DNA of 64,000 nucleotides from an uncultured Clostridia bacterium (GCA_944383885.1 CALWRF010000003.1:1-64000), one strand, 5' to 3'. Positions 7,522 to 16,204 are shown, counted from the first letter of the stretch. The notes: generated by a model from the letters alone, not told the origin. Numbers and translations: made by a program.

Positions 7522-9213
7522 TTATTTTTTCTCAAATACAGTAACATTGGCGACTGTTTCATGCCCCATCCTGTCAAGAGCATAAAATGTATATTCACCA
7601 AATGTATGTACTATAAAAGTACACTCATTATTTTTGTTAACCGTAAATGCCTTTCCTGCCCTTCCGTACATAAAGTCTTTTGCCTCATGTTTTCCATCCA
7701 TATATCTTAAATACAAAGTGTCGTTATTTATATCAGCAGCTGTTACTTTTAGATACTGCACTCCGTCGCTTTCGTAAATTTCAAACTCGAACTTAGTCGG
7801 TTCTTCCTCAATAAGGGCTTCAGGCGGTATATTAAAGCTTTCATGTTTAAGAAGCGAAATATCGTACCCAAAAGATGCGCCCGCGTTAAGCATTCCTCCT
7901 GTAGAAACCTTTCCAGAAAGTGAATCCATAGGTGTTGCAGTACTGAGTATTATTTCTTTTACGTCTTTTAAATTTATATCCTCATAATATGAGTACAAAA
8001 GAGCGCATACGGCAGAAACCATAGGCGCCGCCATTGACGTGCCTGTCATATATCCGTACGAGTTGTCTGCTGTTGTGCTTACTATCTGGCTTCCCGGGGC
8101 AGCTATATGTACCGACAAAGCACCGTAATTTGATGTTGGGTCTAATTTCCCGTCAGCGCGTATGTTGGCAACTGATATTATGTTTTCCAAATCATAAGAC
8201 GCCGGGTAATGCGGTATAATGTCGTTATCTTCACCTGTTTCGCTGTTTCCTGCTGCCACAACAAAAAGCATTCCGGACTTAGCCATTGTCTTATATAAAG
8301 CTGCATCGTTTTCCGGAGTGCTCAAGCTTAAATTGCATATAACAGCGCCGTTATTTTCGGCATATTTAATAGCTTCTATTATCGACGCAGTTGTTCCTTC
8401 TCCTTTTGGACCCCCGAGGGCTTTTAAAGGCATTATTTTTATATTGGCGTTAGACGCTATGCCGGCTATCCCTGTCTGGTTATCTCTGATAGCGCTTATT
8501 GTGCCGGCACAGTGTGTGCCGTGGTTTTCATCTTTTTCCGGCGATATATCCGAATTATTATTATAAAAATTATAACCATATACATCATCTGTATAGCCAT
8601 TGTTGTCATCATCTATGCCGTTTGACGCTATTTCATCTGTATTAATCCAAAAAGCACCCTTTAAATCCTCATGCTCGATATTAACCCCTGTATCAATTAA
8701 CGCAATAATCACCTGGCGTCCGCCGTTATATATATCCCAAACAGGGGCAATATTTATATCAACACCTGATACGGAATTTAATATTTCTGTTTTTTGCACA
8801 ACAGGAACCATAAATCCGATTTCAGGCACATTTGCCGCTATTGTTTCCCTTACAAGAAAAGAGCCGTCGTTTTCTAATGCCCATTGTTTATTATAAAGCT
8901 CATCATTTACGGCATAAGCCGTGTTTTCGTATGTATAATTAGGCTGAACAACATCAACTGATTCATCATTAACCAAATCTGAAATGCCTTCTTCAAGTCC
9001 GGCTTTGCTGCTGTATTTTTTTACCTCGACACTGCCGTCTTTATAGAGCACCAATACTTCGTTATCAGTATATTCCTGTATGTCGGTCTGTATATATTTT
9101 GTTTTTTCATCAAAACCCAAACTGTTATTTCCTAAATCTTCAGCCTGCGCAGCGCATACGGCATTAATCAGCACTGCCGCAGATAATACTGCCGCCGTTA
9201 AATTCTTAACCAA
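7522..9213 (-). CDS. Secreted subtilisin-like serine protease (S8)
   Basis: 563 residues. A signal peptide (VKNLTAAVLSAAVLINAVCAAQA) is followed by an inhibitor-like propeptide region (about 45-95, EVLVLYKDGSVEVKKYSSK). The catalytic domain has all triad motifs: Asp in ALIDTGVNIEHEDL, His in NHGTHCAGTISA, oxyanion Asn in VVAAGNSETG and Ser in TGTSMAAPMVSA. A C-terminal beta-rich domain of about 110 residues (EFEIYESDGVQYLKVTAADIN...) follows, probably for surface or substrate binding. No sorting motif is visible. It is a complete gene, unlike the remnant at 3921-4610, and stands alone between the terminator at 7457 and tRNA-Lys. Likely role: extracellular proteolysis. Confidence 0.92.
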   Translation of the reverse strand: MVKNLTAAVLSAAVLINAVCAAQAEDLGNNSLGFDEKTKYIQTDIQEYTDNEVLVLYKDGSVEVKKYSSKAGLEEGISDLVNDESVDVVQPNYTYENTAYAVNDELYNKQWALENDGSFLVRETIAANVPEIGFMVPVVQKTEILNSVSGVDINIAPVWDIYNGGRQVIIALIDTGVNIEHEDLKGAFWINTDEIASNGIDDDNNGYTDDVYGYNFYNNNSDISPEKDENHGTHCAGTISAIRDNQTGIAGIASNANIKIMPLKALGGPKGEGTTASIIEAIKYAENNGAVICNLSLSTPENDAALYKTMAKSGMLFVVAAGNSETGEDNDIIPHYPASYDLENIISVANIRADGKLDPTSNYGALSVHIAAPGSQIVSTTADNSYGYMTGTSMAAPMVSAVCALLYSYYEDINLKDVKEIILSTATPMDSLSGKVSTGGMLNAGASFGYDISLLKHESFNIPPEALIEEEPTKFEFEIYESDGVQYLKVTAADINNDTLYLRYMDGKHEAKDFMYGRAGKAFTVNKNNECTFIVHTFGEYTFYALDRMGHETVANVTVFEKK

Positions 9214-9340
9214 ACCATCACTTCCTTTAATTGCTTATATATTAAGGATAACATAAAAATGTGAATTTTTTGCGAATTTAAGATAAAATTTACATTTCCA
9301 TTTTATTGCAAATTAAAATTTAACATTTTTAGTTTTTTTG

Positions 9341-9369
9341 TTGACAAACATATCCGTATGTGTTATTAT
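9341..9369 (+). promoter_or_regulatory. Sigma-A promoter of tRNA-Lys
   Basis: TTGACA, 17-bp spacer, TATTAT. It starts transcription about 65 bases before the tRNA. Confidence 0.85.
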
Positions 9370-9440
9370 ATCACTTGCGTTAATAAATAGTTTTAAAACA
9401 GCTGCGCAAATATTATTGTAATTTTACAAAAAGTGCTTGT

Positions 9441-9513
9441 GCGCCTTTAGCTCAGTTGGTAGAGCAGGTGACTCTTAATCACAAGGTCCAGGGTTCGAGT
9501 CCCTGAAGGCGCA
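9441..9513 (+). tRNA. tRNA-Lys (anticodon CTT)
   Basis: 73 nt with a complete cloverleaf: acceptor GCGCCTT with AAGGCGC and discriminator A; D-arm AGCTCAGTTGGTAGAGC; anticodon loop CTCTTAA giving CTT (reads AAG); T-arm with GGTTCGAGTCC. The CCA end is not encoded, so it must be added enzymatically. Confidence 0.97.
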
Positions 9514-9530
9514 TTATTATTTATGAGTTA

Positions 9531-9580
9531 AAAAGCGGTATTTTGTGTGCTTGCTCACATGGGGTACCGTTTTTATTTTT
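9531..9580 (+). terminator. Probable terminator of tRNA-Lys
   Basis: An imperfect stem (AAAAGCGGTA with TACCGTTTTT, inner TGTG/CACA) is followed by a T-rich tail, 18 bases past the tRNA. Confidence 0.6.
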
Positions 9581-9587
9581 AAATATA

Positions 9588-9650
9588 TCCGGGAATGAGG
9601 CTCTCCCATGGTAAATACCTAAACCGCTTATTTAAGCTGATGGCTTCTGC
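9588..9650 (+). ncRNA. Fluoride riboswitch aptamer (crcB motif)
   Basis: The order of conserved blocks matches the known fluoride aptamer: GGGAATGAGGCTCTCCC (stem GGGA/TCCC), then AAACCGC, then GCTGATGGCTTCTGC. The expected pseudoknot is possible: GAGGC in the first loop can pair with GCTTC near the end (one G-U). The Thermotoga petrophila aptamer has the same blocks (GATGAGGCC, AAACTGCCC, TGATGGCCTCT). The aptamer lies between tRNA-Lys and the antiporter at 9741 and overlaps the terminator that follows. Confidence 0.9.
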
Positions 9651-9678
9651 TTTTACGCAGGCGCCGCCAGCTTTTTTT
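9632..9678 (+). terminator. Riboswitch expression-platform terminator
   Basis: AAGCTG and GGC pair with GCC and CAGCTT, around an inner CTGC/GCAG hairpin, followed by seven T. The 5' arm (GCTGATGGC) is also the 3' part of the fluoride aptamer, so aptamer and terminator exclude each other. That is the classical arrangement for fluoride-induced read-through. Confidence 0.85.
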
Positions 9679-9740
9679 GTGCCCTGCGTACAAAAAATCC
9701 TTTCTTACAAATTTTAACTTTACAAACGGAGGTTTTTAAA

Positions 9741-10916
9741 ATGCTTACAAGCCTTGGGCTGCTGTTTTTATTTGGAATGTTTATGGGCTGGATATCCAGA
9801 AAAATAAATCTTCCGCCGCTTACGGGAATGATTATAGCCGGCATAATACTTGGTCCGTGCGTACTTAATTTGTTAAGCGACACTATGCTTGAGATTTCTG
9901 CCGATTTAAGGAAAACGGCTCTTATTATAATACTTGCAAGAGCCGGACTGTCCCTTGACTTAAAATCACTTAAAAAAGTAGGCAGACCGGCAGTTATGAT
10001 GTGTTTTGTGCCGGCAATGTTTGAAATGGCAGGCTGTATAATAATAGCGCCGTATATTTTAGGCATAAGCCCTGTTGATGCCGCAGTTGCCGGAGCCGTA
10101 ATAGCCGCTGTATCCCCTGCTGTTGTTGTGCCGCGAATGCTCAAACTTATAGAAACAAAATACGGCACAAAAAAAGGCATACCTCAGATGATAATGGCAG
10201 CCGCTTCTGTAGATGATGTATTTGTTATTGTATTTTTTACCGCATTTACATCTTTAGCTCAAGGCGGCAGCATATCCGCCGCAAGCTTTATGCAGATACC
10301 TGTTTCGATTGTTTTGGGAACGGCATTAGGCGTTGTATGCGGCTTTGTGCTTAATATATTTTTTAATACTATAAGTACATCTGATACTTCAAAAACAATT
10401 ATACTTTTAAGCATTTCATATATGCTTACAGCTCTTGAAACAGCACTTGAAGGCATTGTGCCTGTCGCCTCGCTTTTATCTATTATGGCTATGGGCGCCG
10501 TACTGTTTAAACTAAATGAAAAAACTGCGCAAAGCATAGCTTCAAGGTTTGCACAGCTTTGGACAGCAGCTGAAATACTGCTCTTTACACTTGTAGGCGC
10601 CGCAGTTGACATACGCTACGCCGCTTCTTATTTTGCAGGCGCTATATGTGTTATAGCTTTTGCCATGGCTTTCCGCATGATTGGCGTTCAGGCATGTCTT
10701 TTTAAGACCATGCTTAACAGCAAAGAAAGGCTGTTTGTCTCTTTTTCATACATGCCTAAAGCCACTGTTCAGGCTGCTATCGGCTCTGTGCCTCTCGCCT
10801 TGGGATTATCCTGCGGCGAAACAGTGCTTACCCTTGCTGTTTGGGCAATATTTATAACAGCTCCTGCCGGCGCGGCGTTAATTGACTTAACATATAAAAA
10901 ACTGCTTTCCAAATAA
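9741..10916 (+). CDS. Cation/proton antiporter (CPA2/NhaP-like), fluoride-riboswitch controlled
   Basis: 391 residues, about 11-12 hydrophobic segments. Characteristic CPA motifs are LPPLTGMIIAGIILGP near residue 24, an ILARAGLSLD stretch in place of the usual negative patch, AVSPAVVVPRML near 127-138 and the ion-site ASVDDVF near 155. It is a cytoplasmic-membrane transporter exchanging protons for a monovalent ion. There is no C-terminal TrkA-N domain, so it is a minimal core. RBS is CGGAGG. The fluoride riboswitch just upstream means transcription probably rises with fluoride. Antiporters are known as occasional members of fluoride-riboswitch regulons beside CrcB and CLC-F. Whether this one moves fluoride itself or relieves its secondary effects is open. 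Confidence 0.88.
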   Translation: MLTSLGLLFLFGMFMGWISRKINLPPLTGMIIAGIILGPCVLNLLSDTMLEISADLRKTALIIILARAGLSLDLKSLKKVGRPAVMMCFVPAMFEMAGCIIIAPYILGISPVDAAVAGAVIAAVSPAVVVPRMLKLIETKYGTKKGIPQMIMAAASVDDVFVIVFFTAFTSLAQGGSISAASFMQIPVSIVLGTALGVVCGFVLNIFFNTISTSDTSKTIILLSISYMLTALETALEGIVPVASLLSIMAMGAVLFKLNEKTAQSIASRFAQLWTAAEILLFTLVGAAVDIRYAASYFAGAICVIAFAMAFRMIGVQACLFKTMLNSKERLFVSFSYMPKATVQAAIGSVPLALGLSCGETVLTLAVWAIFITAPAGAALIDLTYKKLLSK

Positions 10917-10931
10917 AATACGCGCTGACAG

Positions 10932-10965
10932 GAAAAGACTCCTGTGGGGTAACAGGAGCCTTTTC
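10932..10965 (+). terminator. Terminator of the antiporter gene
   Basis: GAAAAG plus CTCCTGT pairs with ACAGGAG plus CTTTTC in a long stem with a short loop, 16 bases past the stop codon. Confidence 0.8.
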
Positions 10966-11027
10966 GTTTCCTTGGGGAAGGATGGTATTATGAATTGCTT
11001 TTTTAGGGGTTTATTTCTTATTGGGGG

Positions 11028-11053
11028 TTGTAAGAACTTTTCGTTTCTTACAA
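11028..11053. repeat. 9-bp inverted repeat
   Basis: TTGTAAGAA and TTCTTACAA separated by 8 bases. No T-run follows, so it is not an obvious terminator. It may be a protein-binding site or an RNA hairpin. Confidence 0.5.
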
Positions 11054-11178
11054 TACATATTATGCAATAGAATTGTTAATCTAATATATATAATCTGTGA
11101 ACAATTTGTAAATTTCTTATTATTATAAAATACACAGCAAAAACTTATCAAACATTAAAAAAACACATTAAAAAAGTA

Positions 11179-11206
11179 TTGACATTAAAAATCTGATAGC
11201 TATAAT
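11179..11206 (+). promoter_or_regulatory. Consensus sigma-A promoter of the marR-ABC operon
   Basis: Perfect TTGACA and TATAAT with a 16-bp spacer. So strong a promoter is expected to be repressed, and the putative operators directly follow. Confidence 0.9.
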
Positions 11207-11218
11207 ATTAACTACACT

Positions 11219-11232
11219 GTTAGAAAACTAAC
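11219..11232. promoter_or_regulatory. Palindromic operator candidate for the MarR regulator
   Basis: GTTAGAAAACTAAC is a GTTAG/CTAAC palindrome about 13 bases after the -10 box, where a bound repressor would block transcription. GTTAGA is the reverse complement of TCTAAC, the unit of the array downstream, so both probably bind the same protein. Confidence 0.6.
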
Positions 11233-11254
11233 ATTATTGGGCAGCCCAGTTATG

Positions 11255-11310
11255 TCTAACTTTTTCTAACTATTTCTAACTTTTTCTAACTTTTTCTAAC
11301 TTTTTCTAAC
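11255..11310 (+). repeat. Six TCTAAC units at exact 10-bp spacing
   Basis: TCTAAC begins at 11255, 11265, 11275, 11285, 11295 and 11305, separated by TTTT or TATT. The 10-bp period places all copies on one helix face. The array lies in the untranslated leader between promoter and marR. A further ATGTCTAAC copy lies at about 11809-11817 between marR and the first ABC gene. Confidence 0.9.
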
Positions 11311-11343
11311 TTTCTGACGTTTTTTAATGAAAGGTCTGGTTAT

Positions 11344-11790
11344 ATGGAAAAGAAAAAAGAGGTTGGGCTTGCTGTTAAAGAACTTGCAAACCTCCTCAGG
11401 CGCTATACTTTCGGCTCTCTTAAGCCGGAAAGTGATATTACAATGATGCAGGGCTGGATTATAGGCTTTTTATGCGGCAATTCCGACAGGGATATGTTCC
11501 AAAAAGACATTGAACAGAAATTTGAAATACGGCGCTCAACCGCCACAGCCATGCTTCAGCTTATGGAAAAAAACGGGTATATAACCCGGCACAGTGTTGA
11601 TTATGACGCAAGGCTGAAAAAAATATGCGTTACTGAAAAAGCCAAGCTTCTTAATAAATCGATACTTGACAGAATAGCGGCTACAGAAAAACAAATGCTT
11701 ACCGGCATTTCAAAAGAAGAAATTGATGCTTTCTTTTCAACTATAGAAAAAATGAAGAACAACATCAAAAACAAGCAGATTAATACTTAA
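11344..11790 (+). CDS. MarR-family transcriptional regulator
   Basis: 148 residues with a winged-helix DNA-binding region at about 45-110: FQKDIEQKFEIRRSTATAMLQLMEKNGYITRHSVDYDARLKKICVTEKA. The DARLKKI wing corresponds to the usual D-R-R wing of the family. N- and C-terminal helices would form the dimer. It is the first gene of an operon with two ABC exporter subunits and is probably their local repressor, binding the TCTAAC/GTTAGA elements upstream. The inducer is unknown; substrates of the exporter are candidates. The ATG is preceded by GAAAGG rather than a strong Shine-Dalgarno sequence, so translation may be modest. Confidence 0.9.
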   Translation: MEKKKEVGLAVKELANLLRRYTFGSLKPESDITMMQGWIIGFLCGNSDRDMFQKDIEQKFEIRRSTATAMLQLMEKNGYITRHSVDYDARLKKICVTEKAKLLNKSILDRIAATEKQMLTGISKEEIDAFFSTIEKMKNNIKNKQINT

Positions 11791-11839
11791 AAACTCAAAC
11801 AAACAAAAATGTCTAACAAAAAAAGGAGGTTATAAAAAG

Positions 11840-13573
11840 ATGATGAAACATCTCTTTAAAAGCATCAGGCAGTACAAAAAAGCATCTCTTTTAGCGCCAT
11901 TTTTTGTAACGCTTGAGGTAGTTATGGAGGTACTTATACCAACCATAATGGCAAGTCTTATTGATAACGGCATTAATAAAGGCGATATGTCGACTATTGA
12001 ACGCATAGGTATTATACTTATTATTGCCTGCCTTCTTTCTCTTATTTTTGGTTTCCTTTCCGGAAAGTATGCCGCTGAGGCTTCCACCGGATTTGCAGCT
12101 AATTTAAGGAAAGACATGTTTTACAATGTGCAGAATTATTCATTTGCCAACATAGACAAATTTTCGCCTTCAAGTATTGTAACAAGGCTTACAACAGACA
12201 TTACGAACCTGCAAAACGCATATCAGATGGTAGTGCGTGTAGCAGTGCGCTGTCCTGTTATGCTTATATTCTCTCTTATAATGGCTTTTGGCATAAACAG
12301 GCATCTTTCAATTATTTTCCTTTTTGCGCTGCCTGTTCTTGGTGTAGGGCTTTTCTTAATTATGAAAAACGCGCACCCTATATTTGAAAGGGTATTTAAG
12401 CTTTACGATGCTTTAAACCTTGTAGTGCAGGAAAACTTAAGGGGAATGAGGGTAGTTAAATCTTTTGTCCGCGAGGACTTTGAGGAGAAAAAGTTCAAAA
12501 AAGCGTCTAAAAACATATACGACAACTCAGTTAAAGCGGAAAAACTGCTTATGCTTAACATGCCGCTTATGCAGTTTGCCATGTATACATGCATGCTGCT
12601 TATTTCATGGATAGGTGCTAAACTCATACTTTCAAGCTCAATGACAACAGGCGAGCTTATGAGTATGTTCACATACGCCTCCCAGATACTTATGAGCCTT
12701 ATGATGCTTTCAATGGTATTTGTTATGATTACTATGAGCAAGGCGTCGGCAGAAAGAATTGCTGAAATACTTGACGAAAAAAGCACTCTTACAAATAATG
12801 ACAACCCTGTATTTGAAGTTCCTGACGGGAGCATAGACTTTGATGATGTATACTTCAGCTATTCGGATTTAGGTCAAAATTCAGCTCCGGTTCTCAGTGA
12901 TATTAACCTGCATATTAAATCCGGTCAGACAATAGGCATTATAGGCGGAACAGGAAGCTCCAAATCAAGTCTTGTTCAGCTTATACCGCGTCTTTTTGAT
13001 GTAACAAAAGGTTCGGTTAAAGTAGGCGGAATTGACGTACGTGATTACGACATAGAAACATTAAGAAACGCTGTTTCAATGGTATTGCAGAAAAACGAGC
13101 TTTTTTCCGGCACTATAAAAGAAAATCTCCGCTGGGGCGATGAAAACGCAACTGATGAAGATATAGAACGCGTTTGCCGTTTAGCCCAGGCTGACGGGTT
13201 TATACAGGAATTTCCTGATAAATACGACACATTTATTGAACAAGGCGGAAGCAATGTTTCCGGCGGGCAGAAACAGAGGCTCTGTATTGCCAGAGCGCTT
13301 CTTAAAAAGCCTAAAATACTTATACTTGATGACTCTACAAGCGCGGTTGACACCAAAACCGATGCCCTTATAAGAAAGGCGTTTCTTGAGGAAATACCTG
13401 ACACTACAAAAATAATTATAGCCCAGCGAATTTCATCTGTTCAGGAAGCTGATGAAATAGTAATAATGGACAATGGTCACATAGTATCTATAGGAACACA
13501 TGACGAGCTTCTTAAAACAAGCGATATTTACAAAGAGCTTTATACATCTCAGACGAAAGGCGGTGAAGAGTAA
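11840..13573 (+). CDS. ABC exporter half-transporter with degenerate ATP site (TM287-like)
   Basis: 577 residues: six membrane helices (about 15-310) fused to an ATPase domain (about 335-577). The signature NVSGGQKQR is canonical, but the other ATP-site residues are degenerate: Walker A GGTGSSKSS has Ser for the third Gly, Walker B ILILDDSTSAVD has Asp for the catalytic Glu, and the switch reads AQRIS, with Gln for His. This is the non-catalytic-site pattern of heterodimeric exporters such as TM287/288 and BmrCD. The RBS is AAAGGAGG, and the stop overlaps the next start as TAATG, so the partner is translationally coupled. Likely role: efflux of a drug, lipid or peptide across the cytoplasmic membrane. 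Confidence 0.92.
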   Translation: MMKHLFKSIRQYKKASLLAPFFVTLEVVMEVLIPTIMASLIDNGINKGDMSTIERIGIILIIACLLSLIFGFLSGKYAAEASTGFAANLRKDMFYNVQNYSFANIDKFSPSSIVTRLTTDITNLQNAYQMVVRVAVRCPVMLIFSLIMAFGINRHLSIIFLFALPVLGVGLFLIMKNAHPIFERVFKLYDALNLVVQENLRGMRVVKSFVREDFEEKKFKKASKNIYDNSVKAEKLLMLNMPLMQFAMYTCMLLISWIGAKLILSSSMTTGELMSMFTYASQILMSLMMLSMVFVMITMSKASAERIAEILDEKSTLTNNDNPVFEVPDGSIDFDDVYFSYSDLGQNSAPVLSDINLHIKSGQTIGIIGGTGSSKSSLVQLIPRLFDVTKGSVKVGGIDVRDYDIETLRNAVSMVLQKNELFSGTIKENLRWGDENATDEDIERVCRLAQADGFIQEFPDKYDTFIEQGGSNVSGGQKQRLCIARALLKKPKILILDDSTSAVDTKTDALIRKAFLEEIPDTTKIIIAQRISSVQEADEIVIMDNGHIVSIGTHDELLKTSDIYKELYTSQTKGGEE

Positions 13574-15480
13574 TGCCACAGCAGCCAGAAGGAAAAAGAT
13601 TTAATACGCGCACAAATAAGATTTCAAAACGCGATGCCACAACAATTAAAAGATTACTTCAGTATTTTAAAAATTACAAAGTGCGGTTTGCTTTCGTTCT
13701 TGTATGCATTATAATAGGCGCTTTAACATCTGTATGCGGCTCTATGTTTGTAAAAGTGGTTATTGACCAGTATATAGAACCTCTTCTTTTAACATCTAAC
13801 CCGTCATTAGACGGTCTTACACGCGCCATAACAACAATGGCATTTATATATGCCGCTGGCATTATATCCACGTTTTTATATTCAAGGATTATGGTTTCAA
13901 TATCTCAGGGAATATTAAAAACAATCCGTGATGATATGTTTACACACATGCAGTCCCTGCCTATCAGGTATTTTGACACCCATACATTTGGCGACGTAAT
14001 GAGCCGGTACACAAATGACGCCGATACACTGCGCCAGATGATTTCTATGGCTATACCGCAGGTATTCTCATCTGCAATTACTATTATAGCTGTTTTCGCC
14101 GCTATGCTTTACAGCAGTGTTTACCTTACAATATTTGTTATTGTAATGCTCATTATAATGCTTAAAACAACAAAATTTATAGGTTCAAAAAGCGGGCATT
14201 ACTTTATTAAACAGCAGATAGCCCTTGGTAAAATAAACGGATATATAGAGGAAATGATAAACGGTCAGAAAGTTGTTAAGGTTTTCTGCCACGAGGAAGA
14301 AACAAAAGAAGGTTTTGATAAACTTAACGAAAACATGCGCGCAATTTCATCTAAGGCGAATAAATTTGCCCTTGTGCTTATGCCTGTTATGGCTAATATA
14401 GGCAACCTCCAGTATGTAGTAATAGCAATTGCCGGCGGCGCCCTTGCAATAAACGGCATAGGCGGTCTTACATTAGGCTCCATAGCTTCATTCCTTCTTT
14501 TAAGCAGAAGCTTTACAATGCCTATAAGCCAGATTTCAAACCAGTTTAACTCTATAGTTATGGCTCTTGCAGGCGCTGAGCGTATATTTAACCTTATGGA
14601 TGAAGAGCCGGAAACAGATGAAGGTCATATTACTCTTGTCAACGCACAGTACAACGAAAAAGGCGAGCTTACGCCTGTTGAAAACTATACGGGCATGTGG
14701 GCATGGAAATGTCCTGATGATAACGGCGGCTTCAAATATGTTGAGGTTAAAGGAGATGTGCGGTTTGACAATGTGGATTTCGGATATGAAGAAAACAAGA
14801 CCATACTTCACGGCATAACGCTCTTTGCCAAACCGGGGCAGAAAGTCGCTTTTGTAGGCTCTACAGGCGCCGGAAAAACAACAATCACTAACCTTATTAA
14901 CAGGTTTTACGATATTGCCGATGGAAAAATACGCTATGACGGCATAAACATAAACAGTATTAAAAAAGACGATTTGCGTCGTTCGCTGGGCATTGTTTTA
15001 CAGGAAACAAACCTTTTTACAGGCACAGTTTTGGAAAACATACGTTACGGGCGTCTTGACGCAACAGACGAGGAAGTTTATGCCGCCGCTAAGCTTACAA
15101 ACGCTGACGGGTTTATAAAAATGCTTCCTGAAGGCTACAACACAGTAATATCCGGCAGCGGCTCTGAGCTTTCACAAGGACAGAAACAGCTTATAACAAT
15201 AGCACGCGCGGCTGTTGCCAACCCGCCTGTTATGATACTTGATGAAGCTACAAGCAGCATAGATACGCGTACAGAATCAATAGTGCAAAAAGGCATGGAC
15301 GCCCTTATGCACGGCAGAACAGTATTTGTAATAGCCCACAGGCTTTCAACTGTTCAGAACTCAGATGTAATTATGGTTCTTGACCACGGCAGGATTATAG
15401 AACGCGGCAGCCACGAAGAACTTATAGCCGAAAAAGGCGTTTATTACAGGCTTTATACCGGTGCGTTTGAAATGGAATAA
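13573..15480 (+). CDS. ABC exporter half-transporter with catalytic ATP site (TM288-like)
   Basis: 635 residues: membrane domain (about 30-340), a linker with an extra ~45-residue insertion (about 355-395, WAWKCPDDNGGF), then the ATPase. The catalytic residues are intact: Walker A GSTGAGKTT, Walker B VMILDEATSSID, switch AHRLS. The signature SGSELSQGQKQL departs from LSGGQ, as is usual for this half of such heterodimers; it completes the degenerate site of the partner. The two proteins thus form one transporter with one active ATP site. The operon ends at a strong hairpin. Confidence 0.93.
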   Translation: MPQQPEGKRFNTRTNKISKRDATTIKRLLQYFKNYKVRFAFVLVCIIIGALTSVCGSMFVKVVIDQYIEPLLLTSNPSLDGLTRAITTMAFIYAAGIISTFLYSRIMVSISQGILKTIRDDMFTHMQSLPIRYFDTHTFGDVMSRYTNDADTLRQMISMAIPQVFSSAITIIAVFAAMLYSSVYLTIFVIVMLIIMLKTTKFIGSKSGHYFIKQQIALGKINGYIEEMINGQKVVKVFCHEEETKEGFDKLNENMRAISSKANKFALVLMPVMANIGNLQYVVIAIAGGALAINGIGGLTLGSIASFLLLSRSFTMPISQISNQFNSIVMALAGAERIFNLMDEEPETDEGHITLVNAQYNEKGELTPVENYTGMWAWKCPDDNGGFKYVEVKGDVRFDNVDFGYEENKTILHGITLFAKPGQKVAFVGSTGAGKTTITNLINRFYDIADGKIRYDGININSIKKDDLRRSLGIVLQETNLFTGTVLENIRYGRLDATDEEVYAAAKLTNADGFIKMLPEGYNTVISGSGSELSQGQKQLITIARAAVANPPVMILDEATSSIDTRTESIVQKGMDALMHGRTVFVIAHRLSTVQNSDVIMVLDHGRIIERGSHEELIAEKGVYYRLYTGAFEME

Positions 15481-15513
15481 AAATTACAGTTTTAAGTTTT
15501 ATATACTTAAACA

Positions 15514-15549
15514 AAAAACAGGACACAGAAAATTCCGTGTCCTGTTTTT
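15514..15549. terminator. Bidirectional terminator
   Basis: AAAAACAGGACAC pairs with GTGTCCTGTTTTT around GAAAATTCC. It serves the ABC operon on the plus strand and, on the minus strand, the fchA end of the folate operon. Confidence 0.9.
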
Positions 15550-15574
15550 ATATGCTTTAATTTATGTTTATATA

Positions 15575-16204
15575 TCAGCCTAAAACTTCTGTTACCTTAG
15601 CGTATACTTTATCGCATATATCTGAGCCTTCAGAAACAAGCTTACTCATTCTTTCGCTGACTTCCTTAACATACGCCTCATCATTAATTGAGTTAAGATT
15701 TACTGTTACATTAAGGTTCGCGCTGTATAAAGCAGCTTTAAGGAACTGCACGCCGCAGCCCACATCGCTTATTATAATCTTAGTTGAAATATCTACAAGC
15801 TCTTCCTGAAGCTTAATTGCCTCGTAAATATACTCTACCATCTTAATTGGTCCGCCGGCAGCTACTTTAAGGCAGTTCTGAAGAACTTTTTCTTTCTCAG
15901 CAGCCTGCTCCGGTGTGTCTTTAGGCATGCCATAAGCCTTTGAAAGCGGCTCAAAGTTTTCCGCGTCCTCATCAATAAGGGCAAGAAGCTTTGTCATAAG
16001 GTCACAGCTTTTATCTATAATCTCCTGATGCTTTGCTTCCATACCGATGAATTTTTTCTTGCCTATTGAGTAGTTGCCTACCATTGAGCCTAAAGCAGCG
16101 CCTAAAGCGCCTACAAGAGCAGCTACGCCGCCGCCGCCCGGCACAGGCTCTTTTGACGCGAGCTTTGCAGCAAATTCTTCACATGTTATTTTACTGAGTT
16201 TCAT
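15575..16204 (-). CDS. fchA: Methenyltetrahydrofolate cyclohydrolase (FTCD-family, FchA)
   Basis: 209 residues, the length of the stand-alone cyclodeaminase/cyclohydrolase family. The N-terminal PVPGGGGVAALVGALGAALGSMVGNYSIGKKKF block is the family signature, and an acidic helix pair follows. Such proteins interconvert methenyl- and 10-formyl-THF; in histidine degraders the related domain deaminates formimino-THF, but no histidine-degradation gene is present here. It is the last gene of a minus-strand run with folT, folD and fhs. The nearby FolD lacks its cyclohydrolase residues, so this enzyme probably supplies that step. Confidence 0.9.
   Translation of the reverse strand: MKLSKITCEEFAAKLASKEPVPGGGGVAALVGALGAALGSMVGNYSIGKKKFIGMEAKHQEIIDKSCDLMTKLLALIDEDAENFEPLSKAYGMPKDTPEQAAEKEKVLQNCLKVAAGGPIKMVEYIYEAIKLQEELVDISTKIIISDVGCGVQFLKAALYSANLNVTVNLNSINDEAYVKEVSERMSKLVSEGSDICDKVYAKVTEVLG

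Larger units (their letters stand above)
10917..11343. other. Intergenic control region before marR
   Basis: It contains the antiporter terminator (10932-10965), a 9-bp inverted repeat (11028-11053), a consensus promoter (11179-11206), a GTTAG palindrome (11219-11232), a short TGGGCAGCCCA palindrome (about 11238-11248) and an array of 10-bp repeats (11255-11310). No gene. Confidence 0.8.

Noticed and set aside
11255..11310. CRISPR-like repeat array
   Set aside because: Units are 10 bp in direct tandem without spacers, and no cas gene is present.
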